Notes: generated from the letters alone by a model not told the origin. Counted from the first letter of the stretch, positions 25,455 to 34,805 are shown. The stretch: DNA of 64,000 nt from an uncultured Dehalococcoidia bacterium (GCA_958295515.1 CATQGW010000005.1:186001-250000); one strand, 5' to 3'. Made by a program: numbers and translations.

Positions 25455-28064
25455 TTAGCCACGCGACACAGCGACCTTTGTCGCGGCGGCGCCGAGCAGG
25501 CGCTGGGCGGCGGCGCGGTTGTGGAGAATCGGGAGCCAGATTGCGCCCTGCGGGACCTCGTCGGTGACTTCGGCGCGGAGCGCGAGCTCCGTTGCGCCGT
25601 TGCTCACCGTCACGCCCGCACCGTGCTCGATCGCGCGCTCGGCGGCGTCCGCGGGGTGGATTTGCACGCTTTCGCCGCGGTGCAGCAGGTCGGCGTCGGC
25701 CTCGCCGCGGGCGGCCGAGAGACGGTCCGTGTAGAGATCGCGGCCGGTCAGCAGAGTGAGTCCCTCACCTGCCGCGCCCGACGCCTCAACGCCGAGCAGG
25801 CGTTGGGTGGCCGCGCCGTTGGTCGGCTGGCGCGCCTGCGTCGCGCCCGCGGCGAGCGCGGAGTAGCGGGCATCGGCGGCGGCGATCGCCGCGCGGGCGT
25901 CGGCCTCGCTCTGCGGCATTGCGGGGGCGGGCGTCACCGTCGGCTCGCCGTCCTCTGCTTCCGAGGGGACCGTCGTTTCAACCGCCGGCAGCCCATCGGC
26001 GAGCGCGGCCAGCCAGTCCGAAAGGCTGCGCCCGTTGCGCTGCGCCGTCGTCGCGCTGCGCAGACGGAGCACCTGGCGGTCGGCGTTGGTGATGTGGCCA
26101 TCCTTGCCGAAGGCGGAGATGTCCGGCAGCACATGAGTGGCGAGCTCGACGGTCTCCGAGCGCACCTCGTCGATCACGATCAGCAGGTCGAGCGCTTCGA
26201 GCGCCGCGCGGGTCGCGTCCTGGTCGGGGTGCAGCAGCATCGGATTGTCGCGGGCGACGAGCAGCGCCTTGAGCGTGCCGGCACGGGCGGCGGCGAGCAT
26301 CTCCGCGACGCCCAAACCACCCTCACCCGGCGCAACGCCGAGGTCGCGCAGGCCGACGCTGTTGGCCTCCGGCGGGAGCACGTGCAGCGCGGCGGGTGCG
26401 GCCTCGGGGCCGGCCAGCACCACGGCGAGGTTGGCGGCGGCGCACAGCTGCGCGGCGGCCTGCGCGGCGTTGGCGCGCGAGGGAGCGACCACTACGGCGA
26501 CCGAGCCGCCGCGTCGGCGGCTGAGCGTGGCGAGCGCAGCTTCGAGTCCTTCGCGCGGCGCGGCGGTGACCTCGGGCAGCCCGTCAACTTCCGAAAGCGC
26601 AGCGCGGATATCCATGTCGCGCAGCAGTCCGACGGTCAGCGCCTGCGCGACGCCGGCCAGGTCGCCGTCGGACGGCTGGATGGCGTGCGCCTCATCGACG
26701 GCGTAGTCGGCCAGCGGGTTGCGGCGCGCGGAGATGCTGACCAGCGAGGCGCGGTTGTTGGCCACCGCGTCCTTGATCCGCACGCCCAGCACGTTGTTCG
26801 AGGCCGAGATGTCGTCGCCGATCGCGACGATCAACTCGGCAGACTCGACGGAGGTGAGGCGCGAAGGCAGATGCTCGCTGCCGAAGGCGGCGCGCAGCGC
26901 GTCGCCGATCGCGGCGGTCACGGAGCCCAACGAGGAGTCGAGGTTGGCAACACCGATCCGCTGCGCCAGCGTGCGCAGCGCGTAGAGCTCCTCGGTCGTC
27001 GACTGCCCGGAGCCGAGCACTCCCACCGCAGCCGGGCCGTGCTCAGCGAGGATCGCGCTGAGCTTGGCCGCCGCGTCGGACGCCACCGCGTCGCCGTCCT
27101 GCTCAAAGGCGTCTTCGCCGCGCCCGATCGAGGCCGCGCGCAGGCGATCCTTGTCGCGCGTCTGGTCGTAGCCGAAGCGTCCACGCACGCAGATTTGGCT
27201 GCGCGAGACATCGTTGCCGTTGCCCGGCCGCACCTGCACGGTGCGTCCGTCGCGCACGCCGAGCTGAATGGTGCAGCCCATCGAGCACTCGGTGCAGGTG
27301 GTCGTGACCCACTTATCGGGCCGCGCGACCCACTTGTTGGGCGCTTCCATCAGCGTGGCGGTGGGGCAGACATCAACGCACGCGCCGCAGAAGTCGCAGT
27401 TCGACTCGTCGATCTGGCCGCCCGCGCCGAAGGCGATGCGGGTCGTGAAGCCCCGCCCGGCGAGCGTGATCGCGGTGGTGTGCCGCAGGTCGTCGCAGGC
27501 CCGCACGCAGCGGGTGCAGATGATGCACATCTGCGGGTCGAACTCGAAGAACGGATTGGCGCGGTCCGGTTCGGGCTGGCTGTGGCGGTAGTAGGAGCGC
27601 GCCTCGTCGATGTAGGGCTCCACGTTGGCGCGCCCCACATCGGCGGCGTCGCAGGTCGTCTGGAGTTCGCAGCGGTAGTTCTTCGAGCAGGTCACGCAGC
27701 GGTGCGTCACCTCGTTGTCGCGCAGGCAGATTTCACCTGTGCGGCAGTGCTCGACGCGGTGGCAGGTGAGGCAGCGGTCGGAGTGGTTGGAGAGGATCAC
27801 GGCCAGGACTTCCTGCCGCATCTCCGTCACCGCCGGCGTGTCGGTGCGCACCACCATGCCGTCGGTCACCTGCGTAGTGCAGGAGAGCGGCAACCCGCGC
27901 ATGCCCTCAATCTCCACCGCGCAGGTGCGGCAGCCCGCGTAGGCGGGCAGACCATCGAGGTAGCACAGGTTGGAGATCGGGAAGCCGGCGTTCTTGATGA
28001 CTTCAACAAGCGGCGCGCGGTCAGGCGCGTCAACGGAGACGCCGTCAATCGTGATTCGAGCCAT
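25455..28064 (-). CDS. nuoG: NADH-quinone oxidoreductase subunit G-like iron-sulfur/molybdopterin protein
   Basis: 869 residues with AGAGGA before ATG 28064. The domains in order are: a [2Fe-2S] plant-ferredoxin domain (CYLDGLPAYAGCRTCAVEIE), a His-Cys3 [4Fe-4S] segment (SNHSDRCLTCHRVEHCRTGE), extra cysteines (HRCVTCSKNYRCELQTTC), two [4Fe-4S] clusters (CIICTRCVRAC and CDFCGACVDVCPT), then the FdhF/NuoG-type cluster CTECSMGCTIQL and a molybdopterin-oxidoreductase fold. There is no Cys/Sec at a Mo-ligand position that I can identify, which fits NuoG rather than formate dehydrogenase. No other nuo genes are in the window. A second possibility is a HoxU/NuoG-FdhA-like subunit of another complex. 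Confidence 0.85.
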   Translation of the reverse strand: MARITIDGVSVDAPDRAPLVEVIKNAGFPISNLCYLDGLPAYAGCRTCAVEIEGMRGLPLSCTTQVTDGMVVRTDTPAVTEMRQEVLAVILSNHSDRCLTCHRVEHCRTGEICLRDNEVTHRCVTCSKNYRCELQTTCDAADVGRANVEPYIDEARSYYRHSQPEPDRANPFFEFDPQMCIICTRCVRACDDLRHTTAITLAGRGFTTRIAFGAGGQIDESNCDFCGACVDVCPTATLMEAPNKWVARPDKWVTTTCTECSMGCTIQLGVRDGRTVQVRPGNGNDVSRSQICVRGRFGYDQTRDKDRLRAASIGRGEDAFEQDGDAVASDAAAKLSAILAEHGPAAVGVLGSGQSTTEELYALRTLAQRIGVANLDSSLGSVTAAIGDALRAAFGSEHLPSRLTSVESAELIVAIGDDISASNNVLGVRIKDAVANNRASLVSISARRNPLADYAVDEAHAIQPSDGDLAGVAQALTVGLLRDMDIRAALSEVDGLPEVTAAPREGLEAALATLSRRRGGSVAVVVAPSRANAAQAAAQLCAAANLAVVLAGPEAAPAALHVLPPEANSVGLRDLGVAPGEGGLGVAEMLAAARAGTLKALLVARDNPMLLHPDQDATRAALEALDLLIVIDEVRSETVELATHVLPDISAFGKDGHITNADRQVLRLRSATTAQRNGRSLSDWLAALADGLPAVETTVPSEAEDGEPTVTPAPAMPQSEADARAAIAAADARYSALAAGATQARQPTNGAATQRLLGVEASGAAGEGLTLLTGRDLYTDRLSAARGEADADLLHRGESVQIHPADAAERAIEHGAGVTVSNGATELALRAEVTDEVPQGAIWLPILHNRAAAQRLLGAAATKVAVSRG

Positions 28065-28262
28065 CTCAGTCCTCTCACGCAGCGGGCCCGCTGGGCCGCC
28101 GCCAGTCTACCAGCGCACCTCGATCGGGTCGGCTGAACGGCGGGAGTTCGGATAGTCGGGTGGAACTGACGCGCCCACAGCGGCGCACCACTTTTTTGGG
28201 CTAGCCTGCGCGCGAATTCGGCAGGCGCAGCGATGCAGAGAAGTTGGGTTGGCGGAACGGGG

Positions 28263-28859
28263 ATGCGGGGGTTGGCAGTCGGCCTGCTTCTTGCGTTTGC
28301 GGTCGGGATTCTGGCGGCCTGTGGTGCAGGCGAGGCGCAGCGTGAGCAGCCGGCTGTTGTGGAGCGCGAGCAGCCGGCGGCGGCGGAGCGCGAGCAGCCG
28401 GCTCCCCGCCCTGCAGCGGCGAACGCTCAGGCGGCGCAGCCCGAGCCGTCCAACGATCTCGCGGACGCGCTGGAAGCGTCGCAGCGTCGGGCGATACCCG
28501 CCGGATCGACCCTCACCATGGTTCCGGTGACGGCCGATCCGGCGGGCCCGCCCAGCGTGGTGATTCGCGGCGCCGGCAACGGATTCGGCCGGATGCGGCT
28601 CTCGCCTCAGCCATATGCGTGCTCGATTCGTGTCAAGCAAGATCGCAGCGACGAATCCGCCGGGCTCTTCAGGGTCACTTTTACGAGTGTAGCCGGGGCC
28701 GGCACACAGCAGGTTGTCGATGTAACCGGCCCAGAGTGGTTTGCCGAGGTTTCAATACCGGCGTTCAACGCGGAACCCATCCGCAGGATGGCTGTGATCG
28801 TGGAGTCCGACGCGGCGGGTGTAGAGTGGACGGTCGTCTGCAGACGGCGGAGCGTCTGA
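28263..28859 (+). CDS. Putative lipoprotein with EREQPA repeats
   Basis: 198 residues from ATG 28263; an upstream ATG at 28233 would add ten residues. The signal peptide MRGLAVGLLLAFAVGILAAC ends in a lipobox (LAAC), so Cys20 should be lipidated. Three repeats of about nine residues follow (REQPAVV, EREQPAAA, EREQPAPR), a flexible spacer that lifts the globular part off the membrane. The rest is a beta-rich domain of about 110 residues (SVVIRGAGNGFGRMRLS, ACSIRVKQD, EWTVVCRRR) with two cysteines that could form a disulfide. I do not recognise the domain. The RCC1-repeat gene follows after about 120 bp in the same direction. Confidence 0.65.
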   Translation: MRGLAVGLLLAFAVGILAACGAGEAQREQPAVVEREQPAAAEREQPAPRPAAANAQAAQPEPSNDLADALEASQRRAIPAGSTLTMVPVTADPAGPPSVVIRGAGNGFGRMRLSPQPYACSIRVKQDRSDESAGLFRVTFTSVAGAGTQQVVDVTGPEWFAEVSIPAFNAEPIRRMAVIVESDAAGVEWTVVCRRRSV

Positions 28860-28981
28860 TTTCTCCCCCTCCTCCCATTGCGCAGCGCGCGACAACACCA
28901 GGGAGCACACCAGCGCGGCTTTCCCGACCTGGGCGATAGGACGATCCGATAGGCTGCGACGGCGAAGCGGGTTGGGCGTCT

Positions 28982-29875
28982 GTGGTGTGGTTCTGGATTC
29001 TTGGGTTGCTGCTGGGGCTGGCGGTGTCGCTGGGACTGGAACGGGCGGAGCCGCCTGAGCAGGCGGTAGAAGCCGCGCCGAGCGCCATGTCGACAGTGGC
29101 GGCGGTCAGTGCGGGGGGCGGGCATTCTTGCGCGCTAGACGTTGAGGGCGGCCTCGTCTGTTGGGGAGCGAACCAGGACGGACAGATGGACTCACCCGAT
29201 GCGGTGTTCGCTTCGGTGAGCGCGGGCGATACGCATACCTGCGCGATTGACGTTGAGGGGGCGCTCCGGTGCTGGGGCTCCTCGGAGTATGGCAAAGCCG
29301 TGGCGCCTGAGGGGCGGTTTCGGCGGGTGAGCGCGGGGGAGGATCACAGCTGCGCGCTGCGCGAGGATGGGCGAATCGTCTGCTTCGGCTGGAACCGATA
29401 CGGGCAGTCGAGTCCGCCGCCGGGCGAGTGGCTGGATGTGGGGGTGGGCGAGGATCACTCCTGCGGATTGCGCGCAGACGGCGCAATCCGCTGCTGGGGC
29501 GACAACTCCTGGGGGCAGCTGGAATCCCCCGCAGGGGCATACGCCGCGCTCGCAGTGGGCGACGATCACGCCTGCGCGCTCGCCGCAGGGGGCTCAGTCA
29601 TCTGCTGGGGGTTTGCTCAGCGCGGGCAGACCGCGCCGCCGCCGAACCCCCAGGCGGTCCAGATTTCTTCCGGCTACGACTTCAGCTGCGCGCTGACTGA
29701 GCAGAGCGAAATCCGATGCTGGGGTGCGCTGGACGACCCGGCGGAGGAGTTGCAGGCGGTGGGATTTACGGCGGTGGACGCAGGCCATGAGCATGCGTGC
29801 GCGATCACCGTAGGGCGGCGCGTCCACTGCTGGCCGCCCAGCCCAACAGCGGTGCCACAGGAGTTTGCGCGGTAG
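28982..29875 (+). CDS. Membrane-anchored RCC1-repeat beta-propeller protein
   Basis: 297 residues from GTG 28982. One N-terminal helix (VWFWILGLLLGLAVSLGL) acts as signal or anchor. Seven RCC1-type blades follow, each with the core VSAGxxHSCAL...G.(I/L).CWG (SAGGGHSCALDVEGGLVCWG, SAGDTHTCAIDVEGALRCWG, and so on). Two cysteines per blade suggest disulfides outside the cytoplasm. Seven blades close a full propeller. Such bacterial RCC1 proteins are usually surface or periplasmic binding platforms; the ligand is unknown. It is convergent with the hydrolase gene at 30053. Confidence 0.85.
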   Translation: MVWFWILGLLLGLAVSLGLERAEPPEQAVEAAPSAMSTVAAVSAGGGHSCALDVEGGLVCWGANQDGQMDSPDAVFASVSAGDTHTCAIDVEGALRCWGSSEYGKAVAPEGRFRRVSAGEDHSCALREDGRIVCFGWNRYGQSSPPPGEWLDVGVGEDHSCGLRADGAIRCWGDNSWGQLESPAGAYAALAVGDDHACALAAGGSVICWGFAQRGQTAPPPNPQAVQISSGYDFSCALTEQSEIRCWGALDDPAEELQAVGFTAVDAGHEHACAITVGRRVHCWPPSPTAVPQEFAR

Positions 29876-29889
29876 GTGGCTATGGCGGA

Positions 29890-30050
29890 CTCCTGCCGTC
29901 ATTGCCGCGCCCCGCCGCGGCAATCTCGCCGTACCGGCTCCAACCTCCGTGCCGCTCACTGCGAGATACCCGCGGCAAGAGCGAGTATGACGGGAAGAGG
30001 AGCGGGCGTGACGGGGAAGGGCGGCGTGATGGGGTGGGGCGGGAAAGTCG
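29890..30050. repeat. Degenerate family A repeat in convergent gap
   Basis: A single decayed family A hairpin at 29966-29988 (ATACCCGCGGCAAGAGCGAG, then TAT) is followed by GACGGGAAGAG-type spacer sequence, with a partial inverted half (GCAATCTCGCCGT) at about 29918. The arms no longer pair fully, so this looks like an old copy. Confidence 0.6.
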
Positions 30051-30052
30051 GG

Positions 30053-30775
30053 TTACGCCGCGCACTCCAGGGCGAGGCCGTCCAGCAGGTCGATCAGCAG
30101 CTGGGGGCTGCTGAAGAACGGGGAGTGGTCCGTGGGCCACTCCGCGATTCGGTTGGCTCGCCGGGCGAGTTCTCGTTGGCCGGGCGCGAGTAGTGCCTGG
30201 TCTTCGGTGCAGACGATGTAGGTGGTCGGGATGGTTTTCCAGGCCGCCGCGCGCACGCCGTCGCGCGGGATTGCGGCTTCGTCCCGCACCAGCTCGCCCA
30301 TCGCTCGCTCGACATCCTCGTCCGAGCACTGGTGGTAGAAGATTTGCCGAATCAAGTCCGCCTGCACGGTGGTCGAGCCGTCTTCGGCGGCCTGGATTGC
30401 GCCCAGCAGCTCCGGGTTGGGCAGATTCGGCGGAATCGCGCCGTCGGTGTCCGGCATCACCGCCGTGAGGTAGACGAGGTGCTTCACGTTCTTGTTGTCG
30501 AGCGCCGCGGTGGTGATCGCGACACCGCCGAAGGAGTGCCCGAGCAGCACGACGGGACCGTCGATTTGGTCGAGAGCGGCGCGCACGATCCGCTCGTTCT
30601 CGGCCGAGTCGGTCACGCCGCGCAGCTCGCCGTTGGGTCCGCTGGGGCGGCGGCGCTCGACGGCGACCACCGGCACGCTGCGCTCCTGCAAACCGTCGAC
30701 CACGCGGTCGAAGCACCAGGGGCCGTGCCAGGCGCCGTGGACGAGTACGACAGTGGCGGGAGCGGCGGTGGTCAT
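30053..30775 (-). CDS. Alpha/beta hydrolase family protein
   Basis: 240 residues. The fold signatures are TVVLVHGAWHGPWCFDRVVD (oxyanion loop), nucleophile elbow GPVVLLGHSFGGVAITTAAL (Ser in GHSFGG), an acid in TTYIVCTEDQALL, and catalytic His in WPTDHSPFFSSPQLLI. The pattern is that of small esterases/salicylate-esterase-like hydrolases (MES/HNL-like family) widespread in bacteria. The substrate is unknown. The gene lies 20 bp downstream of the CMD-family gene on the same strand, probably one operon. Confidence 0.88.
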   Translation of the reverse strand: MTTAAPATVVLVHGAWHGPWCFDRVVDGLQERSVPVVAVERRRPSGPNGELRGVTDSAENERIVRAALDQIDGPVVLLGHSFGGVAITTAALDNKNVKHLVYLTAVMPDTDGAIPPNLPNPELLGAIQAAEDGSTTVQADLIRQIFYHQCSDEDVERAMGELVRDEAAIPRDGVRAAAWKTIPTTYIVCTEDQALLAPGQRELARRANRIAEWPTDHSPFFSSPQLLIDLLDGLALECAA

Positions 30776-30795
30776 GGCGGTTCCTCCGAAATCGG

Positions 30796-31356
30796 TCAGG
30801 CGGGGAAGCGGTCGGTCGTTTCCGGCTCGAACTGCACGCCGAAGCTGTTCAGCGCCATCGAGACGATGTGGTACTGCCCCACGGTGAACACCGCGTCCAT
30901 CAGCTGCTGCACCGAGTAGCGCTCCGCCAGCGCCGCCCAGGTGGCGTCGGAGATGAACGCGTCATCGTGCAGTTCGTCCGCGGCGCGCAGCAGGGCGGCG
31001 TCGAACGCTTCCCAGCCTTCGGCGTCGGGGCCCGCGGCGACGCGGCGGATTTCTTCGTCGGTCAGGCCGATGGCGCGTCCGAAGCGGGTGTGCTGCGCGA
31101 ACTCGTACTCCGACTGGCAATTCCAGCCGGTGCGGAGAATCAGCAGTTCGCGCTCGCGCGGGGGCAGCGAGGACTCGCGCATGATGTGGTTGGTGAACGA
31201 CTGGCGCGCGCGTGCCAGCGCGGGGTGCCGCACGGTGGTGCGCTGGACATTGAGCGGCGCGCGCCCGCCGAACGCAGCGGCGGCGAGCAGCTCGCGCTGC
31301 TCCTCGCTCGCTTCGTCGTCCTGCAGCGGCGGAATGCGCGGCTGAGAGAGTCGCAT
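30796..31356 (-). CDS. Carboxymuconolactone decarboxylase family protein
   Basis: 186 residues from ATG 31356. The CMD/AhpD-fold signature is RELLILRTGWNCQSEYEFAQ, then HTRFGRAIGLTDEEI. The C-terminal helix pair is DELHDDAFISDATWAALA and QQLMDAVFTVGQYHIVSMAL. The CxxC redox pair of AhpD is missing: only one cysteine is present, and the Glu/His set EYEFAQH fits the gamma-CMD-type lyase-like group. It may act on a lactone or carboxylate substrate or be a general stress protein. The tRNA-Pro gene lies just upstream. Confidence 0.85.
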   Translation of the reverse strand: MRLSQPRIPPLQDDEASEEQRELLAAAAFGGRAPLNVQRTTVRHPALARARQSFTNHIMRESSLPPRERELLILRTGWNCQSEYEFAQHTRFGRAIGLTDEEIRRVAAGPDAEGWEAFDAALLRAADELHDDAFISDATWAALAERYSVQQLMDAVFTVGQYHIVSMALNSFGVQFEPETTDRFPA

Positions 31357-31389
31357 GGGCAGCCTGCCAAGTCGCAAGCGGAGAGATGG

Positions 31390-31463
<74 letters not shown>

Positions 31464-31534
31464 ACACGGCTGAGGGCGTTGGTCAGGGTATCACCGCCGG
31501 CGCGCGGCGACTGCCGCCGCTCTAGGCTGGGCGC

Positions 31535-31789
31535 ATGGCGCTGGGCAAACTGCGATTCCACAACATCCTCGTGCGCGACATAGACGCGCCGACTGAGGCG
31601 GCCGAAGAGCTCGCCAATGTCGTTGCCGATGCGTCGGACGATCTGGTGACCAAGCCCGAGCATGCGGCGTCGGAGGCGCGGATTCGCGAGCAGATCTGGC
31701 GCGCAACCGTCGTGGTGATCGGCGTGATGGGTGCGCTGGGCGCGACGATCATCGCGCTGTTGATTGCGCTCCTGACACGCGGCGGCTGA
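31535..31789 (+). CDS. Small single-helix membrane protein, LRxxNxxVR family
   Basis: 84 residues: an N-terminal motif KLRFHNILVRDIDAPTEAAE, then EELANVVADASDDLV, a short linker, and a C-terminal membrane helix (ATVVVIGVMGALGATIIALL). The N-terminal motif and the terminal helix are shared with the tandem genes at 60758 and 61203 (KLRIRNVFVRNGVTTEESAE), so the family has three members in this window. It probably has a cytosolic N-terminus and forms oligomers through helices, as in DUF1640-like coiled-coil proteins; that comparison is tentative. Function is unknown. Confidence 0.65.
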   Translation: MALGKLRFHNILVRDIDAPTEAAEELANVVADASDDLVTKPEHAASEARIREQIWRATVVVIGVMGALGATIIALLIALLTRGG

Positions 31790-31795
31790 TTTCGC

Positions 31796-32254
31796 CTACG
31801 CCTCAACCGGGCGGCGCATCATCAGCGCAGGACGGCGCGCGCGGCAGACCAGCTCGCCGCGCTGGTTGTGGGCGCGGTGCTCGAAGGTCACAATCCCCCG
31901 ATCGGGGCGCGATTGGCTCGCCCGCGCCGCGATCACCTCCGTCTCCGCCGTCAGCGTGTCGCCGATGAAGACGGGCGCGGGGAAGACCGTTTCGTCGAAG
32001 CCGAGATTGCCGATCGTCGTGCCGAGCGTGGTGTCGGTGACCGAAAGCCCCACGACCAGCGCGAGCGTGTAGAGGCTGTTGACGATGATCTTGCCGTGCT
32101 GCGTCGTCGCCGCGAACTCCGCGTCGAGGTGCAGCGGCTGGGTGTTGTGCGTCAGCGTCGTGAAGAGCAGGTTGTCCGTCTCGGTGACGGTGCGCGAGGG
32201 CTGGTGGGCGAAGGTCGCGCCCACTTCCAGCTCTTCAAAGTATTTGCCGGCCAT
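31796..32254 (-). CDS. MaoC-like dehydratase (hot-dog fold)
   Basis: 152 residues. [20 protein letters not shown] opens the protein, then [20 protein letters not shown] with [20 protein letters not shown] is the hydratase-2 motif (Asp and His of the Y/F-x(1,2)-[LVIG]-[STGC]-G-D-x-N-P-[LIV]-H box, here NTQPLHLD). It should hydrate enoyl-CoA or a mesaconyl-CoA-like substrate. It lies 6 bp downstream of the DUF169 gene on the same strand, and its stop nearly meets the convergent small membrane protein gene. Confidence 0.88.
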   Translation of the reverse strand: MAGKYFEELEVGATFAHQPSRTVTETDNLLFTTLTHNTQPLHLDAEFAATTQHGKIIVNSLYTLALVVGLSVTDTTLGTTIGNLGFDETVFPAPVFIGDTLTAETEVIAARASQSRPDRGIVTFEHRAHNQRGELVCRARRPALMMRRPVEA

Positions 32255-32260
32255 GCGCGG

Positions 32261-32986
32261 CTACTCGAAGCGCGCCATGTCGTCGGCTGCGTAGCGGGCG
32301 ACGGCGTTGTCGGCGGCGGCGGTGGCGGCCAGCCGTTCGAGCAGGTCGGGCAGCTGCCCGGCGGGAATCGCGCAGGTCATCTCGGCGTTGGGCATGCCCG
32401 TGCGCACGCGGCTCAGCTGGCAACCCACGGAGGCCGCCATCTCGCCCTGCTCTTTGGCGATCGCCACGATGTGGCACTGCGGCTTGCCCTCGATCCGCAG
32501 CCCGGGGAAGGCGTCGTGCAGCACCATCAGCTGGCGGCCGGTGATCCGCAGCAGAATCACGTCGGGGTCGCCGGGCGTCTCCGCCAGCGGGCCGTAGACG
32601 ACCGCCGCGGGCGTGTCGCTCACGACCGGAATCTGCATCGCGGTTTCGGCGTCCACCCAGCCCGATTCGAGCAGCGCGCCGACATCGCCGTTTTCGAGCA
32701 CGTCGCCGAGTTCGAGAAAGCCGTGCGTCACGCTGCCCACGGAGCAGTTGGCATGGTCCGCGGCGACGGTCGAGAAGGTGCGGTTGGCCGACTTGACCCA
32801 GAAGACGCAGCCGGCCGGGACCCGCCCGGTGCGGCCGTCGGCGGCGGGGCCGGGCATCGGTTCGTCGAACGCCGCTACGTCGGCGGGCACGCTGTCGGCG
32901 AAGCTGATCGCGAGCGGCGCGTTGGCCAGGCCGAGCGCTCGCTCAAGTTGGCCGGCCAGATCGGTCCAGTCAGTTGCGGTGGTCAT
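32261..32986 (-). CDS. DUF169 family protein
   Basis: 241 residues from ATG 32986. It starts WTDLAGQLERALGLANAPLA, then ISFADSVPAD, typical of DUF169. It contains the conserved cysteine stretches PAGCVFWVK, DHANCSVGSVTHGF, KPQCHIVAIA and SVGCQLSRVRTGM. These cysteines may bind a metal or cofactor; no enzymatic role is established for the family. The start overlaps the 3' end of the exchanger gene by 17 nt, so the two genes are translationally coupled. Confidence 0.82.
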   Translation of the reverse strand: MTTATDWTDLAGQLERALGLANAPLAISFADSVPADVAAFDEPMPGPAADGRTGRVPAGCVFWVKSANRTFSTVAADHANCSVGSVTHGFLELGDVLENGDVGALLESGWVDAETAMQIPVVSDTPAAVVYGPLAETPGDPDVILLRITGRQLMVLHDAFPGLRIEGKPQCHIVAIAKEQGEMAASVGCQLSRVRTGMPNAEMTCAIPAGQLPDLLERLAATAAADNAVARYAADDMARFE

Positions 32987-34301
32987 CGGCTGTGCTTGCT
33001 CCCGCTGCCTGGGGTTCGCTCGCGGCATCTTCGCGAAATCGGACCGCCTCACGCAGTACAGGCGGGATGCTACGCCAATGTTGCGCGACCATCAACGCCG
33101 TGAGCGAGAGGTAGACGACGCCGAAGATAATCCGCGGCGTGTTGTCCTCCTGGAAGAAGAACTGAGTAAGCAGCTGAGCGAGGAAGAGTCCGAGCAGCGC
33201 GAAGCCCGCGCGCGCGGTGAGCCGGCGATCGATGATCAGCATCACCCCGAACGCCGACTGCGCAGCGGTGATGAAGACCTCCGCCTGCTGGAGGTCGCTG
33301 GAGATCAGCCCGCTGATCGAGCCACCGGCGGCCATAAATGCAACCGGGATCGAGCCGATCAGCAGCGTCCACTGGTTGACCTTGCTGGAGATCAGCATGT
33401 TGACGCCGAGCCCGGCAGAGCCGCGCCAGACGAGGTAGAGCGCGGCGAGAAATTCGGGCGACTCGGAGGCCAGCGGCGCGATCCACTGGATCACGAAGAA
33501 CTCGCCGATCCCGATGTCGCGCCCGATCTGCTCCAGACCGTGTACGAAAGGTTCGGCGGAGAGGCCGATCACGAGCGCCGAGTAGACGATCAGGAAGAGC
33601 ACGACCGCGCGGCGTCGGACGGTGGGCAGCTCGCCGATCGTGGCCGCCGGGCCTTCCAGCTCCGGCTCCTCGACCGGTGAGCGAGTGAGGCGGATCACGT
33701 ACCAGAGGAAGAGCAGCCCGAGGATGATCGTGTCCTCGATCGCGATGCGGCCTTTGGCGACGATGATGAACGAGTAGAGCGTGGCGATCGCGAGGATGCC
33801 GATGTCGAGGCCGATCCCGCCGGGCAGGTTGAGCAGCGGCTCCTGCGGGTCGGGCGGGCGGCGGAAGAGGCTGCGCCAGGTGCTGCGCGCGGCAGTCGTG
33901 ACCATCCGGCGCGGCCCGCCGGCCTTCCAAGCGAAGAGGAAGATCACCGTCGCCCAGCCGACCCCGAGCAGCAGCCGGTTAGCGCCGGTCATGTTCGCCA
34001 GCGCCAGCTCGTCTTTGCCCGGAATGCCTTTGCCGGCCTCCCAGGCGAGCAGCAGGTCGACCGCGTATTCGGGCAGCACGGCGATGAAGGCGATGAGCGC
34101 GACGGAGAGCGCGGCGGGGATGTCGTGCTGCGCGGCCTCCGCGCCGGTCGAGATCAGAAAGGCGGCGGAGAGGATGCCCAGCCCGAAGATGGCCACTTCA
34201 AGCTGAGTGCCCGGATCAAAGCCGCCAAGCCGAAAGATGAGCGCCGGCAAGCCAAGCGAGGCCGCAGCAAGGATCAGCGTCCAGGAGGAGCGAAGTCTCA
34301 T
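32970..34301 (-). CDS. CaCA-superfamily sodium/calcium exchanger-like membrane protein
   Basis: 443 residues with 10-11 predicted membrane helices. The two inverted alpha repeats that form the ion site are visible: ALIAFIAVLPEYAVDLLLAW with LALANMTGANRLLLGVGW, and FVIQWIAPLASESPEFLAAL with GVNMLISSKVNQWTLLIGS. Each repeat has the acidic P-E residue that coordinates the cation. The middle cytosolic segment is short (RRPPDPQEPLL), without calcium-binding domains. The ion specificity cannot be read. Confidence 0.85.
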   Translation of the reverse strand: MRLRSSWTLILAAASLGLPALIFRLGGFDPGTQLEVAIFGLGILSAAFLISTGAEAAQHDIPAALSVALIAFIAVLPEYAVDLLLAWEAGKGIPGKDELALANMTGANRLLLGVGWATVIFLFAWKAGGPRRMVTTAARSTWRSLFRRPPDPQEPLLNLPGGIGLDIGILAIATLYSFIIVAKGRIAIEDTIILGLLFLWYVIRLTRSPVEEPELEGPAATIGELPTVRRRAVVLFLIVYSALVIGLSAEPFVHGLEQIGRDIGIGEFFVIQWIAPLASESPEFLAALYLVWRGSAGLGVNMLISSKVNQWTLLIGSIPVAFMAAGGSISGLISSDLQQAEVFITAAQSAFGVMLIIDRRLTARAGFALLGLFLAQLLTQFFFQEDNTPRIIFGVVYLSLTALMVAQHWRSIPPVLREAVRFREDAASEPQAAGASTADDHRN

Positions 34302-34340
34302 CGCTCTTAGATTACGCAGACAAGCCGCAACGGTCGCGCC

Positions 34341-34805
34341 TCAGGGCGCGGCATCGGTGGGCGCATCCAGATCAGTTTCGGGTTCGGAGTCCGCTCGGTA
34401 AGTCGCTCTGAGCCACTGCGTCATCACGTTGATGAAAGCGAGCCAGGCGACTGCCTCATCGTGCTCGATGGTGAATTCCGGATCGTGCGTCAGGACGTTG
34501 CGGACGGCGCGATGCAGGCCGACCACGAGCGACCGAAAGCCTTGATGCCGGTCCTTCTGCAACTTCGTATCGAGCGGCCCGAAGACCAGCAGCGGGCGCT
34601 GCTCAGAGAATGCCTGCTCGAGCAGCGTCTTCCCTTCCAGATCGGGGCGGTCGGCCATGCGCTGCACCTCGCGCTCGAACAGCTGCGCAGCGCGGCGCAC
34701 GGCTTCGGCTGCATGCCCGTCGGAGAGCAGCGCGAGGGTCTGCGCGTCCAGCGCAGCGTCCTCCGCGGAGAGCCGAAGAGACAGTTCCTCGTCGCTCAAA
34801 GCCAC
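34341..34805 (-). CDS. HEPN-domain protein of the Ymh/TIGR02391 type, copy 1 (module gene B)
   Basis: 154 residues from GTG 34805, overlapping the end of the upstream gene by 10 nt. Helices rich in LLSDGHAAEAVRRAAQLFER lead to the family block LEQAFSEQRPLLVFGPLDTK and the HEPN RNase motif RNVLTH (R-x4-H) in GLHRAVRNVLTHDPEF. HEPN proteins with this motif are metal-independent RNases in many toxin-antitoxin and abortive-infection systems. The start overlap means it is co-translated with the wHTH-like partner. A homologous pair lies at 42579-43669. Being an effector is inference; the family itself is of unknown function. Confidence 0.72.
   Translation of the reverse strand: MALSDEELSLRLSAEDAALDAQTLALLSDGHAAEAVRRAAQLFEREVQRMADRPDLEGKTLLEQAFSEQRPLLVFGPLDTKLQKDRHQGFRSLVVGLHRAVRNVLTHDPEFTIEHDEAVAWLAFINVMTQWLRATYRADSEPETDLDAPTDAAP

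Noticed and set aside
28982-29875. RCC1-repeat protein as a eukaryotic-type gene acquired from a host
   Set aside because: RCC1/BNR-like propellers are common in bacteria. Codon use and an N-terminal bacterial signal fit the local genome, and nothing else points to transfer from a eukaryote.
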